Shown here in pieces: positions 52,016 through 61,933 of a stretch of DNA of 64,000 nucleotides. The DNA is from Paenibacillus montaniterrae (GTDB lineage Bacteria; Bacillota; Bacilli; Paenibacillales; Paenibacillaceae). Below the pieces are notes generated by a model. That model saw nothing but the letters and a program-made list of their open reading frames with translations. It was not told where the DNA came from and ran no database searches. The DNA lies in assembly GCF_018403185.1 (NCBI RefSeq), contig NZ_BOSE01000001.1, positions 682,001-746,000 on the forward strand. Reading direction: 5' to 3'. Made by a program: the position numbers and the translations under genes. The stretch's first letter is position 1. Each line of letters opens with the position of its first letter.

Positions 52016-52191
52016 AACTTTATTCCTCCTAAAACGTTTCGATCATTATTCTTTCATTATTGAGGTTTCGACAGTAAAAATCAACTAACTTTTAAATTTA
52101 GCCGCGCGTTTTCAGTCGCTAGTTTGCATGAGACTCGCGCGTAAGGTAAGGTTAAAGAAGCGGATAATTCCATAAATGGGAGGGAACCGAA

Positions 52192-52956
52192 TTGAATGTA
52201 CAGCATCCCTTTTTACGACAAATTCAGCTCAAAAAGCAGCAAATTCCCGATTACAATCGTTATCCTTTTGATTTGGCAGTCATTCGCAGCCTCACTACGC
52301 TGAGTTTTCATCCTAAGGTAACCTATATCGTAGGCGAAAATGGCATGGGCAAGTCTACACTAATGGAGTCCATTGCCGTCGCATGGGGGTTTAATCCTGA
52401 AGGCGGGACGATGAACTTTTCATTTTCGACTCGTGCTACCCATTCGAGCTTATTTGACTACATCCAATTGATCAAAGGTCCGCGACGTCCGAAGGATGGC
52501 TTCTTCTTCCGGGCAGAAAGCTACTACAATCTCGCCACGACGATTGATGAGCTGGACAGCCAGCCTTCTTTCGGACCTCCTATTAAAGATTCGTATGGCG
52601 GCAAGTCCTTGCACGAGCAGTCTCACGGAGAATCGTTCTTCGCCACTTTCGTTCATAGGTTCGGAGGGGAAGGACTATACATCCTCGACGAGCCGGAGGC
52701 CGCCTTGTCGCCGCTTCGACAGATGGCGATGCTGACACGAATCCATGAGCTTGTTTTGCAAAACTCCCAATTTATTATTGCAACTCATTCCCCGATCCTC
52801 ATGGCGTATCCGGATTCGATTATATACAATCTAACGCCGGATGGCATCGAAGTTCAGATGCTTGAAGAAACCGATCATTTTCTGATTATGAAGGAGTTTT
52901 TGAATCATAAGGATAAGATGCTCAAGGAATTATTTGCTGAGGCAAGTGAACCGTAA
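52192..52956 (+). CDS. AAA/ABC-type ATPase (predicted ATPase, COG3910-like)
   Basis: 254 residues from a TTG 7 bases after GGGAGGG. VGENGMGKST (Walker A, near 48), EQSHGESF (ABC-type signature, near 143), LYILDEPEAALSP (Walker B, near 162) and IATHSP (H-loop) show a complete SMC/RecF-like single-domain ATPase without coiled coil. Such stand-alone ATPases are of unknown role; some accompany nucleases in defence, but none is adjacent here. Divergent from purT. Confidence 0.88.
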   Translation: MNVQHPFLRQIQLKKQQIPDYNRYPFDLAVIRSLTTLSFHPKVTYIVGENGMGKSTLMESIAVAWGFNPEGGTMNFSFSTRATHSSLFDYIQLIKGPRRPKDGFFFRAESYYNLATTIDELDSQPSFGPPIKDSYGGKSLHEQSHGESFFATFVHRFGGEGLYILDEPEAALSPLRQMAMLTRIHELVLQNSQFIIATHSPILMAYPDSIIYNLTPDGIEVQMLEETDHFLIMKEFLNHKDKMLKELFAEASEP

Positions 52957-53057
52957 GGAGCAGCGAATAAGCGAATAGTTGAATCAATTCAAGGGGCTGC
53001 TTCGATTGGTGCGATAAAGGATCACCAAGTCGAATTTCAAGCATTTGCATGTCCAAC

Positions 53058-53123
53058 AAAAAGAACCTTCAGGCAACGCCGAACGAATTAATACACTCGT
53101 CGCGACTTGCTCTGAAGGCTCTT
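53058..53123 (-). terminator. Terminator of the ABC exporter operon
   Basis: Minus strand AGAGCCTTCAG pairs with CTGAAGGTTCT (one wobble), then TTTTTG. Starts about 47 bases after the stop of the second exporter gene. Confidence 0.75.
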
Positions 53124-53169
53124 GCTATAGCTTGCTTGCTATTGCATGAAATATTGTAAATTAACGCGA

Positions 53170-54993
53170 TTATACGAAGCGATATTGCGCTTGAATAAGT
53201 CCGTGATAAACCCCTTTTTGCGCCATAAGCTGTTCATGATTGCCCTGCTCTACGATGCGTCCATGATCGAGCACAATTATGTCATCCGCATTGCGAATGG
53301 TTGACAAGCGATGGGCGATCATAAAGGAAGTCCGGCCCTTAAGCAGCACTTTAAGCGCTTCTTGAATTTTCAGCTCCGTATCGGTGTCGATGCTTGCTGT
53401 CGCTTCATCCAATATAAGAATTTTAGGATTGGACAGCAGCGCGCGTGCAAAGGACAGAAGCTGACGCTGCCCCATTGACAGCATATTGCCTCGCTCCTCG
53501 ACCTGCGTGTCGTAGCCGTCCGGCAAGCTCATAATAAAGTCATGGGCATTAACGGCCTTGGCCACTCGCACAATTTCATCATGCGTAGCATCCAGCTTGC
53601 CGTAGCGGATATTGTCGCGAATCGTGCCCGAGAAAATAAATGTATCCTGCATAACCAGACCAACCTGCTTGCGCAAGCTTTCCAGCGTAATATCGCGGAT
53701 GTCGATGCCGTCAATCAATACGCGACCTTCTACCGGATCGTAGAAACGGCACAGCAGATTAATAATCGTACTTTTACCTGAGCCGGTATGACCGACAAGC
53801 GCGATCGATTGCCCCTCTTTGACGTCTATCGAAATATTTTTCAAAGCTGGACGATCCTTCTCGTATTCAAATACGATATTTTCAAAGCGAACGCTACCTT
53901 GAATTTGCGGCAGCGGCTTTGCATCCTCTTTCTCCGATACCGTTGGCTGCTCATCAATAAATTCAAAAATTCGCTCCGACGACGCCATCGCAATGAGCAG
54001 CTGCGAATAAAGCTGGCCGAGGCGGTTGATCGGATCCCAGAAATGAGCCATATAGGTCGAATATGCAACTAGCAAGCCGACTGTAAAAGCATCATTTTTA
54101 ATGAGATGCGTACCGTACCAGTACAAAATACATGTTCCGATCGCTGCCGTTACCTCAATAATCGGCCCAAAGCTTTGGTTCAGCGCTGAAGCGCGATTCC
54201 AGGACTTCAGATTTGACTCATTCATTTGTCTGAAAAACTCAATGTTGTTTTTCTCTTGCACATAGGCTTGCGTTACCTTCATCCCTTGAATGCTCTCATT
54301 CAAGTGAGAGTTGATGCGCGAGTTTTTCATCCGCACTTCCTGCCACGCGAAGCGAATTTTTTTGCGCAGCGAGGTCGATACGAAGAACATAATCGGAACT
54401 GTCACCATTACGGCAAGACCAAGCTTGAAGTTCATAACAAGCAAAATAACGATAATGCCGATTAGCTGAATAATATCCATCAACAGGTTCACTACGCCGT
54501 TCGTAAACAAATCCTGCAGCGCATTTACGTCATTCGTTACGCGTACTAGTACAGAACCAGCCGGGCGCTTGTCGAAAAAACGGAAGCTCAGCTTTTGAAT
54601 ATGGGTGAAAATATGACTTCTGATGCTGAGCAATACCTTTTGCCCGATAATATTTGTTTGCTTAATACGAAAGTGAGTAGCAATCATTTGCACGACGTAC
54701 ATGCCCAGCATCAGCGCAGCTAGCAGCCACAGATGAGTCGTATTGCCTGAGCCGGTATCCGGCAAAATAATATGGTCGATTGCATAATAGATTAATAGCG
54801 GCACTCCCAACCGTGTCAGCGTGCCAATCACCATCACGATAAGTACAGGAATCAGCTCGCGATTATGCGGCTTCATATACGTGTACAGCCTTCGCATCTG
54901 TTCCCAGTTAAAGCTCTTTTCGATTACATCATCATCGGTATAGACAAAGCGATCTCGTTTGACCGCTCTGTCAGCAGTTGCTTTATTAGCCAA
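53170..54993 (-). CDS. ABC exporter half-transporter (YheH/BmrD-like)
   Basis: 607 residues: six membrane helices (about 35-330) and an ATPase domain with GHTGSGKST, Q-loop MQDTFIFSGTI, signature LSMGQRQ and Walker B ILILDEATASID with the catalytic Glu. TTG start after GGAGGTGGAGG. Second gene of a pair with the 55113 gene, with a roughly 120-bp gap. The pair resembles BmrCD/YheIH, heterodimeric multidrug exporters. The normal catalytic Glu here and deviating signature (LSMGQ) fit the subunit that gives one competent and one degenerate site. Confidence 0.92.
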   Translation of the reverse strand: MANKATADRAVKRDRFVYTDDDVIEKSFNWEQMRRLYTYMKPHNRELIPVLIVMVIGTLTRLGVPLLIYYAIDHIILPDTGSGNTTHLWLLAALMLGMYVVQMIATHFRIKQTNIIGQKVLLSIRSHIFTHIQKLSFRFFDKRPAGSVLVRVTNDVNALQDLFTNGVVNLLMDIIQLIGIIVILLVMNFKLGLAVMVTVPIMFFVSTSLRKKIRFAWQEVRMKNSRINSHLNESIQGMKVTQAYVQEKNNIEFFRQMNESNLKSWNRASALNQSFGPIIEVTAAIGTCILYWYGTHLIKNDAFTVGLLVAYSTYMAHFWDPINRLGQLYSQLLIAMASSERIFEFIDEQPTVSEKEDAKPLPQIQGSVRFENIVFEYEKDRPALKNISIDVKEGQSIALVGHTGSGKSTIINLLCRFYDPVEGRVLIDGIDIRDITLESLRKQVGLVMQDTFIFSGTIRDNIRYGKLDATHDEIVRVAKAVNAHDFIMSLPDGYDTQVEERGNMLSMGQRQLLSFARALLSNPKILILDEATASIDTDTELKIQEALKVLLKGRTSFMIAHRLSTIRNADDIIVLDHGRIVEQGNHEQLMAQKGVYHGLIQAQYRFV

Positions 54994-55112
54994 GCTGCCT
55001 CCACCTCCTAAAAACTTATTTGTTCAAAGCTGCGTCCCAGTGGCTAAGCTAATTGTAACTCGTTCCAATGGCTCGTTCCTTTAATTTGTTCCGCACTTGA
55101 GCAAAAGCTGGG

Positions 55113-56879
55113 CTATTCCTTTTGTCCAGCCGCAACCTCAAGCTCGCCTGGAAAATCGGCAAATTGAATTTTATACGTCTCGCGATAAGGCCCAGGCTGA
55201 TGCACTAGCTGATCATGTGTGCCGCGCTGTACGATATGTCCTTGATCGAGCACAATAATTTCATCGGCAAAGCGCAAAGATGATATGCGATGGGCAATGA
55301 TGAAGGTCGTTCTGCCTGCCATCAGCTGCTTGAAGCCAGCTTGAATTTCATGCTCCGTTTCCATATCTACCGCGCTTGTCGCATCATCGAGAATGAGTAT
55401 TTTCGGATTTTTTATAAAGGCGCGTGCAATCGCAATCCGCTGCTTTTGTCCGCCTGACAAGCCCATGCCTCGCTCGCCGACTACGGTATCATAGCCCAGC
55501 GGCATCTCCATAATGAAGTCATGCGCCTTGGCAAGCTTGGCTGCCTCAACAATTTGCTCATCCGTTACATTAGCAATGCCGTAAGCAATATTGTCGCGAA
55601 TCGTAGCCGAGAACAGGAAGGTTTCCTGAAATACCGGTGAAATAATCGATCTTAGCGATTGAACATCAAGATCCTTCACATTCACGCCATCAACGGTAAT
55701 CGAGCCATGCTTCACGTCATAGGCGCGCATAAGCAGCTGAATAATCGTTGATTTACCTGCGCCGGTTGGGCCAAGCAAGCCGATTACCGTACCTGCTGGA
55801 GCGTTAATCGAAATATTTTGAATAGCAGGCTTTTTGTCCGGATAGTTGAAGGTTACATCATTAAAGCTGACATCGCCTTTTGTGCTGCTGGCATCCAGCT
55901 TAAGCGCTTTGCCTTCATTTTTAATGTGAATCGGTTCGTTCAGCAGCGTTAACACGCGTTCACCGGATGCTTTGAACTGAGTGTAGTTGTTGATGTGGAA
56001 GCCTAGTCCCCACATCGGTCCGATAATGTACCAGATCAAGCTGAAAAACGCGACGAAGTTTCCTGGTGAGAAGCCACCGTTTATAACCATGATACCGCCT
56101 ACAACGAACAGCACAATAACACACAAATTCGCCGCAGTTTCCATCATCGGGAAAAATGTCGCCCACTTGGTCGAGGCTTCGATTTGGTTGCTGCGGAACT
56201 GCTCGCTGCGCTCGGAAAATTTATTCACTTCAAAGTCTTCCTGCGCATATGATTTAACGGTACGAACGCCTGTAATATTTTCTTGCACCGCTGTCGTCAG
56301 GTTGCTCATCGCTTTGCGCGTTTCGCGAAAGATCGGATGAATTTGTCCTTCAAAGCGAAAGGCCAGAAACAAGAGCAACGGCACCGGAAGCAATGTAATC
56401 AAGGTCAGCTTCCAGTTGAGCACCAGCATCATTGTTCCGCCCAGTACGACCATAAAAAATACATTCAGCAATTGGGCTAAGCCAAAGCCGATAAAGTTGC
56501 GAATCGCTTCCAAATCAGCGGTCAGGCGAGACATAAGATCTCCTGTCTTCGCTTTGTCATAGTACTGAAAGGAGAGCGTATTCAATTTTTCATAAAGCGT
56601 GTTTCTCATTTTTGTTGCAACACGGTTTCCAAGTCTGCCTCCGCAAAAACCATGCAAAAACTGATTTAATGCCTTCAAGCAGACGACACCTACTACGGAA
56701 AGCGCAACAGGTGCTACCAATTCATAATTTTCTGGAATAATTACGGAGTCAATCAGATAACTTACGAGGTAAGGCTGAACCAGACCAATTCCAGTTGCAA
56801 GTACAAGAAAAAGTATTGTTCCGACAATAAACTTCTTCTCTGATGCATAGAATCGTTTGAGCTGCCTCAGAATTTCCAA
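55113..56879 (-). CDS. ABC exporter half-transporter (YheI/BmrC-like)
   Basis: I chose the TTG at 56879, 8 bases after GAGGAG (588 residues). Six membrane helices, then GPTGAGKST, FQETFLFSATI, canonical signature LSGGQKQR, but ILILDDATSAVD, where the catalytic Glu after Walker B is Asp. That is the hallmark of the degenerate site in BmrC/LmrC-type subunits. It probably pairs with the downstream gene product. In Bacillus a bmrB leader peptide precedes bmrC; none was recognised in 56889-57088. Confidence 0.92.
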   Translation of the reverse strand: MEILRQLKRFYASEKKFIVGTILFLVLATGIGLVQPYLVSYLIDSVIIPENYELVAPVALSVVGVVCLKALNQFLHGFCGGRLGNRVATKMRNTLYEKLNTLSFQYYDKAKTGDLMSRLTADLEAIRNFIGFGLAQLLNVFFMVVLGGTMMLVLNWKLTLITLLPVPLLLFLAFRFEGQIHPIFRETRKAMSNLTTAVQENITGVRTVKSYAQEDFEVNKFSERSEQFRSNQIEASTKWATFFPMMETAANLCVIVLFVVGGIMVINGGFSPGNFVAFFSLIWYIIGPMWGLGFHINNYTQFKASGERVLTLLNEPIHIKNEGKALKLDASSTKGDVSFNDVTFNYPDKKPAIQNISINAPAGTVIGLLGPTGAGKSTIIQLLMRAYDVKHGSITVDGVNVKDLDVQSLRSIISPVFQETFLFSATIRDNIAYGIANVTDEQIVEAAKLAKAHDFIMEMPLGYDTVVGERGMGLSGGQKQRIAIARAFIKNPKILILDDATSAVDMETEHEIQAGFKQLMAGRTTFIIAHRISSLRFADEIIVLDQGHIVQRGTHDQLVHQPGPYRETYKIQFADFPGELEVAAGQKE

Positions 56880-57088
56880 GATGGTCACTCCTCACTTATT
56901 TTAGATATGAAAGAATATTAACAACTCCCTTGTTGATGAGCAAACAGCATTCTGATGGATTAGATTGCATGTAGACTCCTTTTGTGGCAAATGAATGAAC
57001 AATATGATGCTTTACTCTCAAATGATGGCATTCATTCGCTTTTATGCTCAAATTCCTTCATTTTTGCACAATCTCACACAAATCAGGC

Positions 57089-57130
57089 AAAAAAAAGCTT
57101 CGACTTTTCTGTATGAAAAATCGAAGCTTC
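57089..57130 (-). terminator. Terminator of the nth-dynamin operon
   Basis: AAGCTTCGA / TCGAAGCTT arms with ATTTTT/AGAAAAGT pairing inside, then eight T on the minus strand. It lies 31 bases after the dynamin stop. Confidence 0.92.
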
Positions 57131-57160
57131 ATCACAAATTGAGATTGATTATTTTTTCGG

Positions 57161-60100
57161 TTAATGTATTGACTGCAATTGCTGCATCCCGGCATGAACA
57201 GCCTCAAGCTTGGATACATACGATTCATCCTCTAGCAATCTGATCTGCTGAGTACCATACTGCTCAATGCTTTGCGCCAGGCGCTGAAGCTGCGCACTCA
57301 AGGCAAGCTGCCATTGCTGCTCATAGTGCTGCTGCCAGCTAGCTTGCACCTGCTTCATCCACTGCTCCATATTCGGGAAAATATAGGCCTCAAGCTCTGC
57401 TCTGAGCTTTGTTTTGCCATCGCCTTCAAAAAACTGCTTCGGCGATTTAATCCGCCCTGACAACCACTTCTGCGTTACGTCCTCCTGCTTCCAGTCCGCA
57501 GGCTGATCTGGCTGCTGCAGCTCCGACTTCTGTGCATTCGGCGCCTGATAGCCGGCTAGCTGACTGGCAGCCTCCGCAGCTATTGCCTGCACCTGCTTCT
57601 GGATCTCCTGATCAAGCGTCCGCTCTACACGCAGCGTCGTAGCCAGCAGCTCCTGCTGCAGCTCCAGCGCCAAGGACCGCTCCAGCTCGCGCCATGACGT
57701 CCAAGCGGCTTGCGACAATGCTCTGCCGTCTTCCTTAAGCACGGCAGGGTTAAAAGCATAATGATAGAAATCGCCAAATCTGAAGCCGATTCGCTGCACA
57801 ATATAGTATATCAGCTCCTCGATTTCCTGCTTCATTAAACCAGGCAGCGGCTGAGCGCTTTCCTTGCTAACCTGAGCAGCCAGCTGAGCCAAATTCGCTT
57901 CAATCCTTGCCTTCTGCCCGGCAGCATCCTGCTTCGCCGTCCGCGCCCCTTCCAGCAGGCGTACGACGACGTTAGCAGCTCTGCTCAGCTCCTGCTGCGC
58001 AGACTGCATGGCTAGAGCACCAAGCTCATCGTGTATAAAGGATTGGAACACCCGCTCGAAGCTGACGATGCCCGATGCTTCCTGCAGCTGCTCATCACCG
58101 CCAAGCTTCCCTTCAAGCGCATTGAGGCTGGATATAGGGAACATGCGCGGCTTAATGATGCCGTGACGATTCAAATTAAGCTCGACATGCTCAAGCACGC
58201 CCAGCAGCTCCTGCTGGTTGCTTGCCAAGTCAGCCGCATTGACGATGAAAAACATTTTATCCAGCTCAAATTGATCCTTCACGCGGCCAAGCTGATCGAG
58301 AAACTGGCTGTCCGCATGGGAAAATGCATGGTTATAGTACGTCACAAACAAAATGGCGTCCGTGCTTTTAATATAGTTGAAGGCAACGCCTGTATGGCGA
58401 GCATTTACGGAATCGGCTCCCGGTGTATCAACGAGCACGATGCCCGCTCTTGTTAGGATGCAATCGTAATAATATTTAATTTCACTTACGAAGCAGGAGC
58501 GCTGCTCCTCGGCAACATACGCCTGATAGAGCTGACGATCTACTGTGCGCTGCTTGCCCAGCCATGCCTGCTGCTCCTCCCAGCCTTGGCGAGCCGCCTT
58601 GACGAAGCTGTAGTGCGCTCTGCCGCTGCTGTGGATCGACTCCGGCTTGATCGCATCAATCAGCTTAAACAGATAGGCCTGATCCTGACTTTGCTGCTCT
58701 GACAGCTCATAGCCAAGCAGCTTCAAGGAATAAGAAATATCGTCCAGCATCAGCTCATGCGGCTTCATGTAAATCGTCGCTGTATCATGAGCATGCTCGG
58801 CGTCTGGCGGCAGCAAGCTATTAATCGCCGCCGTCGTAGGATTCGGACTGACTGGCAGCAGCCGTTCGCCAATTAATGCATTGGCCAGAGATGATTTGCC
58901 TGCGCTGAAGGCGCCAAATAATGAAATCGTAAAGCTGCGGTTTTCAAGACGGCGCGCCTTCTCCTGCAGCTCCTCCACCATCTGCTCCATGCCCTCTATC
59001 CCGGCTAGCAGCAGCGAGCTTTGCTCCAAAGCATTGACCAGCTGCTCGCGGTTAAGCTGCTCTCCAGCAGGCTTGCCAGCGGCTTGCCGCGCTTCCGCTT
59101 CTGACAATGCGCTCAAATTAATTTGCTGCTTCTGCTCGACAAAGCTGATGCCATCGCTAACGCCTTCCTGCAGCTTGGCAGGCTCAGGCAGCTCAGGCAT
59201 CGGCTGCTTTGGCAGCAGCCACTGCTGCAGCTGAGCTGCATAGCGTTCATGCTCCTGCTCCAATTGCCGATATTGCTGGGTGAATGTCAGTTTTTCAGCG
59301 TTTTGCGCATGCTCGGCCTGCAACTGAGCAAGCTGCTGCTCTTGTGCGATGCGCGCATGCTGCCACAGGTCATCAATGATGGATAGCGCTGCTCGGCGGT
59401 AACGCCCTTTAATAGCAGCCGCCAAATCCTTGCTGTAGGTCATCGTATATTCATTGCCGAACACTGCTCCCGGGTTGATGCTATCAAGCAGCAGCTGCTC
59501 GGTTGGCGCCGCCTGCACCAGCTGCTGCAGCAAGCTCTCCAGCTGCTCGCGATCAAAGCCAATTTCCTCGGCAGCACGCCGCAGCAAACCATTCAAATGC
59601 CATTGAATCGCCGCTTCGCAAAGCTTGGCGAGCTCCACGAAAAATGCTTGCATGCGCTCTGCTTGAACCGCCGCTGTTTTTTGCTTGGAGGCAAGCAGTC
59701 CTGCACGATAGCCCGGCTTGCGCGTCTCCAAAAAGAGCTGCGCCAAATCCCGTAAAGCAGCAGGTGTAATATTGGCATTGTCAAGCAGCCCTTCTACTTC
59801 CTTACGCAGCACAACTGGATATTGCTCAATCTGCTCGGTTAATTGCTTGATCGACTGCTGTGTTTGCTGCTGCTCCTGCTCCAGGCTGTGCAGCGCCTCC
59901 AAGCCCCCTATTTGCTGCAGCAATCGTTCCTTCTGCGGCTCAATTGCAGCAAGCTGCTCTGCCAAAAAGCTTTGCGTCATATGCTCAAGCGAGCTCCATA
60001 CGCTGTACTTCGTCAGCTTCTCCTGCTGCTTTTGCAGGTCCGTGATAAGCTTAAGCAAGCTTTCCCACTGATGATGGGGATGGTTGGGCTGGCGCAAAGA

Positions 60101-60796
60101 CAAATAAATAATGCCTGCCGGCTCCAAATGCCATGCTAAAAAAGCATCATACACGCTTTGCTCGTACTGCTCAAAGCTAAGCTCTTCCTCACGATGCTTA
60201 TCAATTTGATTGACAATAAAATATAATGGCTTTCCCCATTCGCGCAACTCCTTGGCGAACGAGAAATTAATTTCTGACTGAACATGGTTGTAATCCATCA
60301 CATAAAAGACGACGTCCGCCATATGAAGCGCAGATTCTGTTGCCAGCTTATGCGCTGCATCGGTCGAATCGATGCCTGGCGTATCAAGCAGCACGACGCC
60401 GCTTTTCAGCAGCGGGCTCGGGTATTGCAGCTGAACCGAGACATACATTTCTCCATCCTTGCAGTATGCATCCAATTGGTCAATCGCGACTTCATCATAG
60501 CGCAGCTCACCGTTACTGGATACCTCCACAACCGCCTTGCTTTCCTCTCCATACGCAATCGTTACCACATTTGCGCTTGTTGGAATCGGGCTTGACGGCA
60601 GCAGCCGCGCGCCGCAAAGCGTATTTAACAGCGTCGATTTTCCTGCAGAAAAATGTCCACATAAAGCAATAGTAAGCCGACCTGCTGTCAGCTTACTATT
60701 TAGCTCATTTAGCTTTTGAGCATGAATCTGATCATTATGTGAGGACATTTCACTTGAGATTTTATCTAGCTTCTCTAGCAAATTGTCAGTCACCAT
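57161..60796 (-). CDS. Two-headed bacterial dynamin (DynA-like)
   Basis: 1211 residues, similar in size to Bacillus DynA (YpbR). Two dynamin units are fused head to tail. First GTPase: GHFSAGKST near residue 46, LLDTPGIDST and VNQID. Second GTPase: GAFSAGKSS near 630, LVDTPGADSV and VNAAD. Long Gln/Leu-rich helical stalk regions follow each. These proteins tether and fuse membranes and protect against membrane damage and phage (family knowledge). No membrane helix is obvious except short hydrophobic stretches. ATG follows GAGGAG by 9 bases; it follows a small gene by 25 bases. Confidence 0.93.
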   Translation of the reverse strand: MVTDNLLEKLDKISSEMSSHNDQIHAQKLNELNSKLTAGRLTIALCGHFSAGKSTLLNTLCGARLLPSSPIPTSANVVTIAYGEESKAVVEVSSNGELRYDEVAIDQLDAYCKDGEMYVSVQLQYPSPLLKSGVVLLDTPGIDSTDAAHKLATESALHMADVVFYVMDYNHVQSEINFSFAKELREWGKPLYFIVNQIDKHREEELSFEQYEQSVYDAFLAWHLEPAGIIYLSLRQPNHPHHQWESLLKLITDLQKQQEKLTKYSVWSSLEHMTQSFLAEQLAAIEPQKERLLQQIGGLEALHSLEQEQQQTQQSIKQLTEQIEQYPVVLRKEVEGLLDNANITPAALRDLAQLFLETRKPGYRAGLLASKQKTAAVQAERMQAFFVELAKLCEAAIQWHLNGLLRRAAEEIGFDREQLESLLQQLVQAAPTEQLLLDSINPGAVFGNEYTMTYSKDLAAAIKGRYRRAALSIIDDLWQHARIAQEQQLAQLQAEHAQNAEKLTFTQQYRQLEQEHERYAAQLQQWLLPKQPMPELPEPAKLQEGVSDGISFVEQKQQINLSALSEAEARQAAGKPAGEQLNREQLVNALEQSSLLLAGIEGMEQMVEELQEKARRLENRSFTISLFGAFSAGKSSLANALIGERLLPVSPNPTTAAINSLLPPDAEHAHDTATIYMKPHELMLDDISYSLKLLGYELSEQQSQDQAYLFKLIDAIKPESIHSSGRAHYSFVKAARQGWEEQQAWLGKQRTVDRQLYQAYVAEEQRSCFVSEIKYYYDCILTRAGIVLVDTPGADSVNARHTGVAFNYIKSTDAILFVTYYNHAFSHADSQFLDQLGRVKDQFELDKMFFIVNAADLASNQQELLGVLEHVELNLNRHGIIKPRMFPISSLNALEGKLGGDEQLQEASGIVSFERVFQSFIHDELGALAMQSAQQELSRAANVVVRLLEGARTAKQDAAGQKARIEANLAQLAAQVSKESAQPLPGLMKQEIEELIYYIVQRIGFRFGDFYHYAFNPAVLKEDGRALSQAAWTSWRELERSLALELQQELLATTLRVERTLDQEIQKQVQAIAAEAASQLAGYQAPNAQKSELQQPDQPADWKQEDVTQKWLSGRIKSPKQFFEGDGKTKLRAELEAYIFPNMEQWMKQVQASWQQHYEQQWQLALSAQLQRLAQSIEQYGTQQIRLLEDESYVSKLEAVHAGMQQLQSIH

Positions 60797-60821
60797 TATG
60801 CCTATCTCCTCATTTTCGCAA

Positions 60822-61097
60822 CTATTCGTTCACTTCATCTTCTTCAGACGGCAAGCAAATTTCAAACACATTTCCATGCTGCAAAATCATAATATCACGA
60901 GCTTTTTCCTTCATGACCACAACCTCTGGCTTCTGCCGCATACGGTCAATGTATTGCACGGGAACATGCCCGGAGCCGCAAACTGTAATCCCTTCAATAA
61001 CAATATCCTCGTTTTCTTGCGGAGCTGCTTCCAGCACTTGCTCGTAAATATCAGAAAACTGTTCAAAATTGTTCGTGTACACGGAAATGCATTTCAT
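60822..61097 (-). CDS. Hypothetical protein between nth and the dynamin gene
   Basis: I chose the ATG at 61097, 8-10 bases after AAGAGGATG (91 residues). Beta/alpha pattern: MKCISVYTNNFEQFSDIYEQVLEAA, then IVIEGITVCGSGHVPVQYIDRM, VVVMKEKARDIMILQHGNVFEICLP, with an acidic tail. The first segment (strand-helix with SVYTNNFEQFSDIYE) looks like an NIF3/thioredoxin- or GTP-binding-partner-like fold, but no family is recognised. It lies 13 bases after nth and 25 before the dynamin gene, so it is co-transcribed with both. Confidence 0.75.
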   Translation of the reverse strand: MKCISVYTNNFEQFSDIYEQVLEAAPQENEDIVIEGITVCGSGHVPVQYIDRMRQKPEVVVMKEKARDIMILQHGNVFEICLPSEEDEVNE

Positions 61098-61110
61098 TTC
61101 AATCATCCTC

Positions 61111-61794
61111 TTATTTTTTTGTAGTTTTTCGTTTTACCTTGCTGGCTTCAGCAGCTTTCATGCGCTTTTGACCTTCTTTGCAAAGATCAATTAATGGACA
61201 AATGTGGCATTGTGGACTTTGCGCCTTGCAGTGATAGCGTCCAAAAAAGATTAGCCTGTGATGAGTAATCGTCCACTCCTCACGCGGCACAAGCTTCATC
61301 AGCTTTTGCTCTACTACAAGCACTGTATCATCCGGCTTGGCAAAGGAAAGCCGTTTTGAAACGCGCTCAACATGCGTATCTACTGCGATTGCAGGTACAC
61401 CAAATGCGTTGGACATTACAACATTGGCAGTTTTGCGTCCCACGCCCGGCAGCTCCACTAGCCCTTCATGTGTATTCGGAACCTCGCCATCATATTTATC
61501 AATTACAATTCGACACAGCTTTTGAATGTTTGCCGCTTTGCTGCGAAACAAGCCAATTCGTCGAATATCGTTTTCCAGCTCCTCTAACGGCACAGATAAA
61601 TAATCGGCGGGAGTTTTATACTTCTGAAATAGGTTCACTGTAACTTTATTCACCGTTTCGTCCGTGCACTGTGCTGATAAAAGCACAGCAATCGTCAGCT
61701 CAAACGGATTGCTATGGTTGAGCTCACAATGGGCATCAGGAAACATCTGTGCAAGTACGTCCAGGACATGTCTCATTTTTTGCTTTGCATTCAT
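61111..61794 (-). CDS. nth: Endonuclease III (DNA glycosylase/AP lyase)
   Basis: 227 residues. Helix-hairpin-helix LVELPGVGRKTANVV near residue 112 with the catalytic Lys, VDTHVERVSKRL with the catalytic Asp near 140, and the iron-sulfur loop CKAQSPQCHICPLIDLC (C-x6-C-x2-C-x5-C, near 190-206). It removes oxidised pyrimidines from DNA. First gene of an operon with a small unknown gene and dynA. ATG after GGAGGCTTATGG. Confidence 0.97.
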   Translation of the reverse strand: MNAKQKMRHVLDVLAQMFPDAHCELNHSNPFELTIAVLLSAQCTDETVNKVTVNLFQKYKTPADYLSVPLEELENDIRRIGLFRSKAANIQKLCRIVIDKYDGEVPNTHEGLVELPGVGRKTANVVMSNAFGVPAIAVDTHVERVSKRLSFAKPDDTVLVVEQKLMKLVPREEWTITHHRLIFFGRYHCKAQSPQCHICPLIDLCKEGQKRMKAAEASKVKRKTTKK

Positions 61795-61876
61795 CCATAA
61801 GCCTCCACTTCATCACCATCGTTCAAAGTTTAGCGAAAAACAAGCCCTTAGGCAAGTAACAATTGTCTATAACGAT

Positions 61877-61904
61877 AAAAAAACTGCCCAAAACGGGCAG
61901 TTTT
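61877..61904 (-). terminator. Terminator of the S-layer-domain protein gene
   Basis: AAAACTGCCC, GTTTT loop, GGGCAGTTTT, then further T on the minus strand: 10-bp arms and a clear T-run. Confidence 0.95.
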
Positions 61905-61933
61905 CACAAAATATTGCGTTAAATGGTGGAAAA

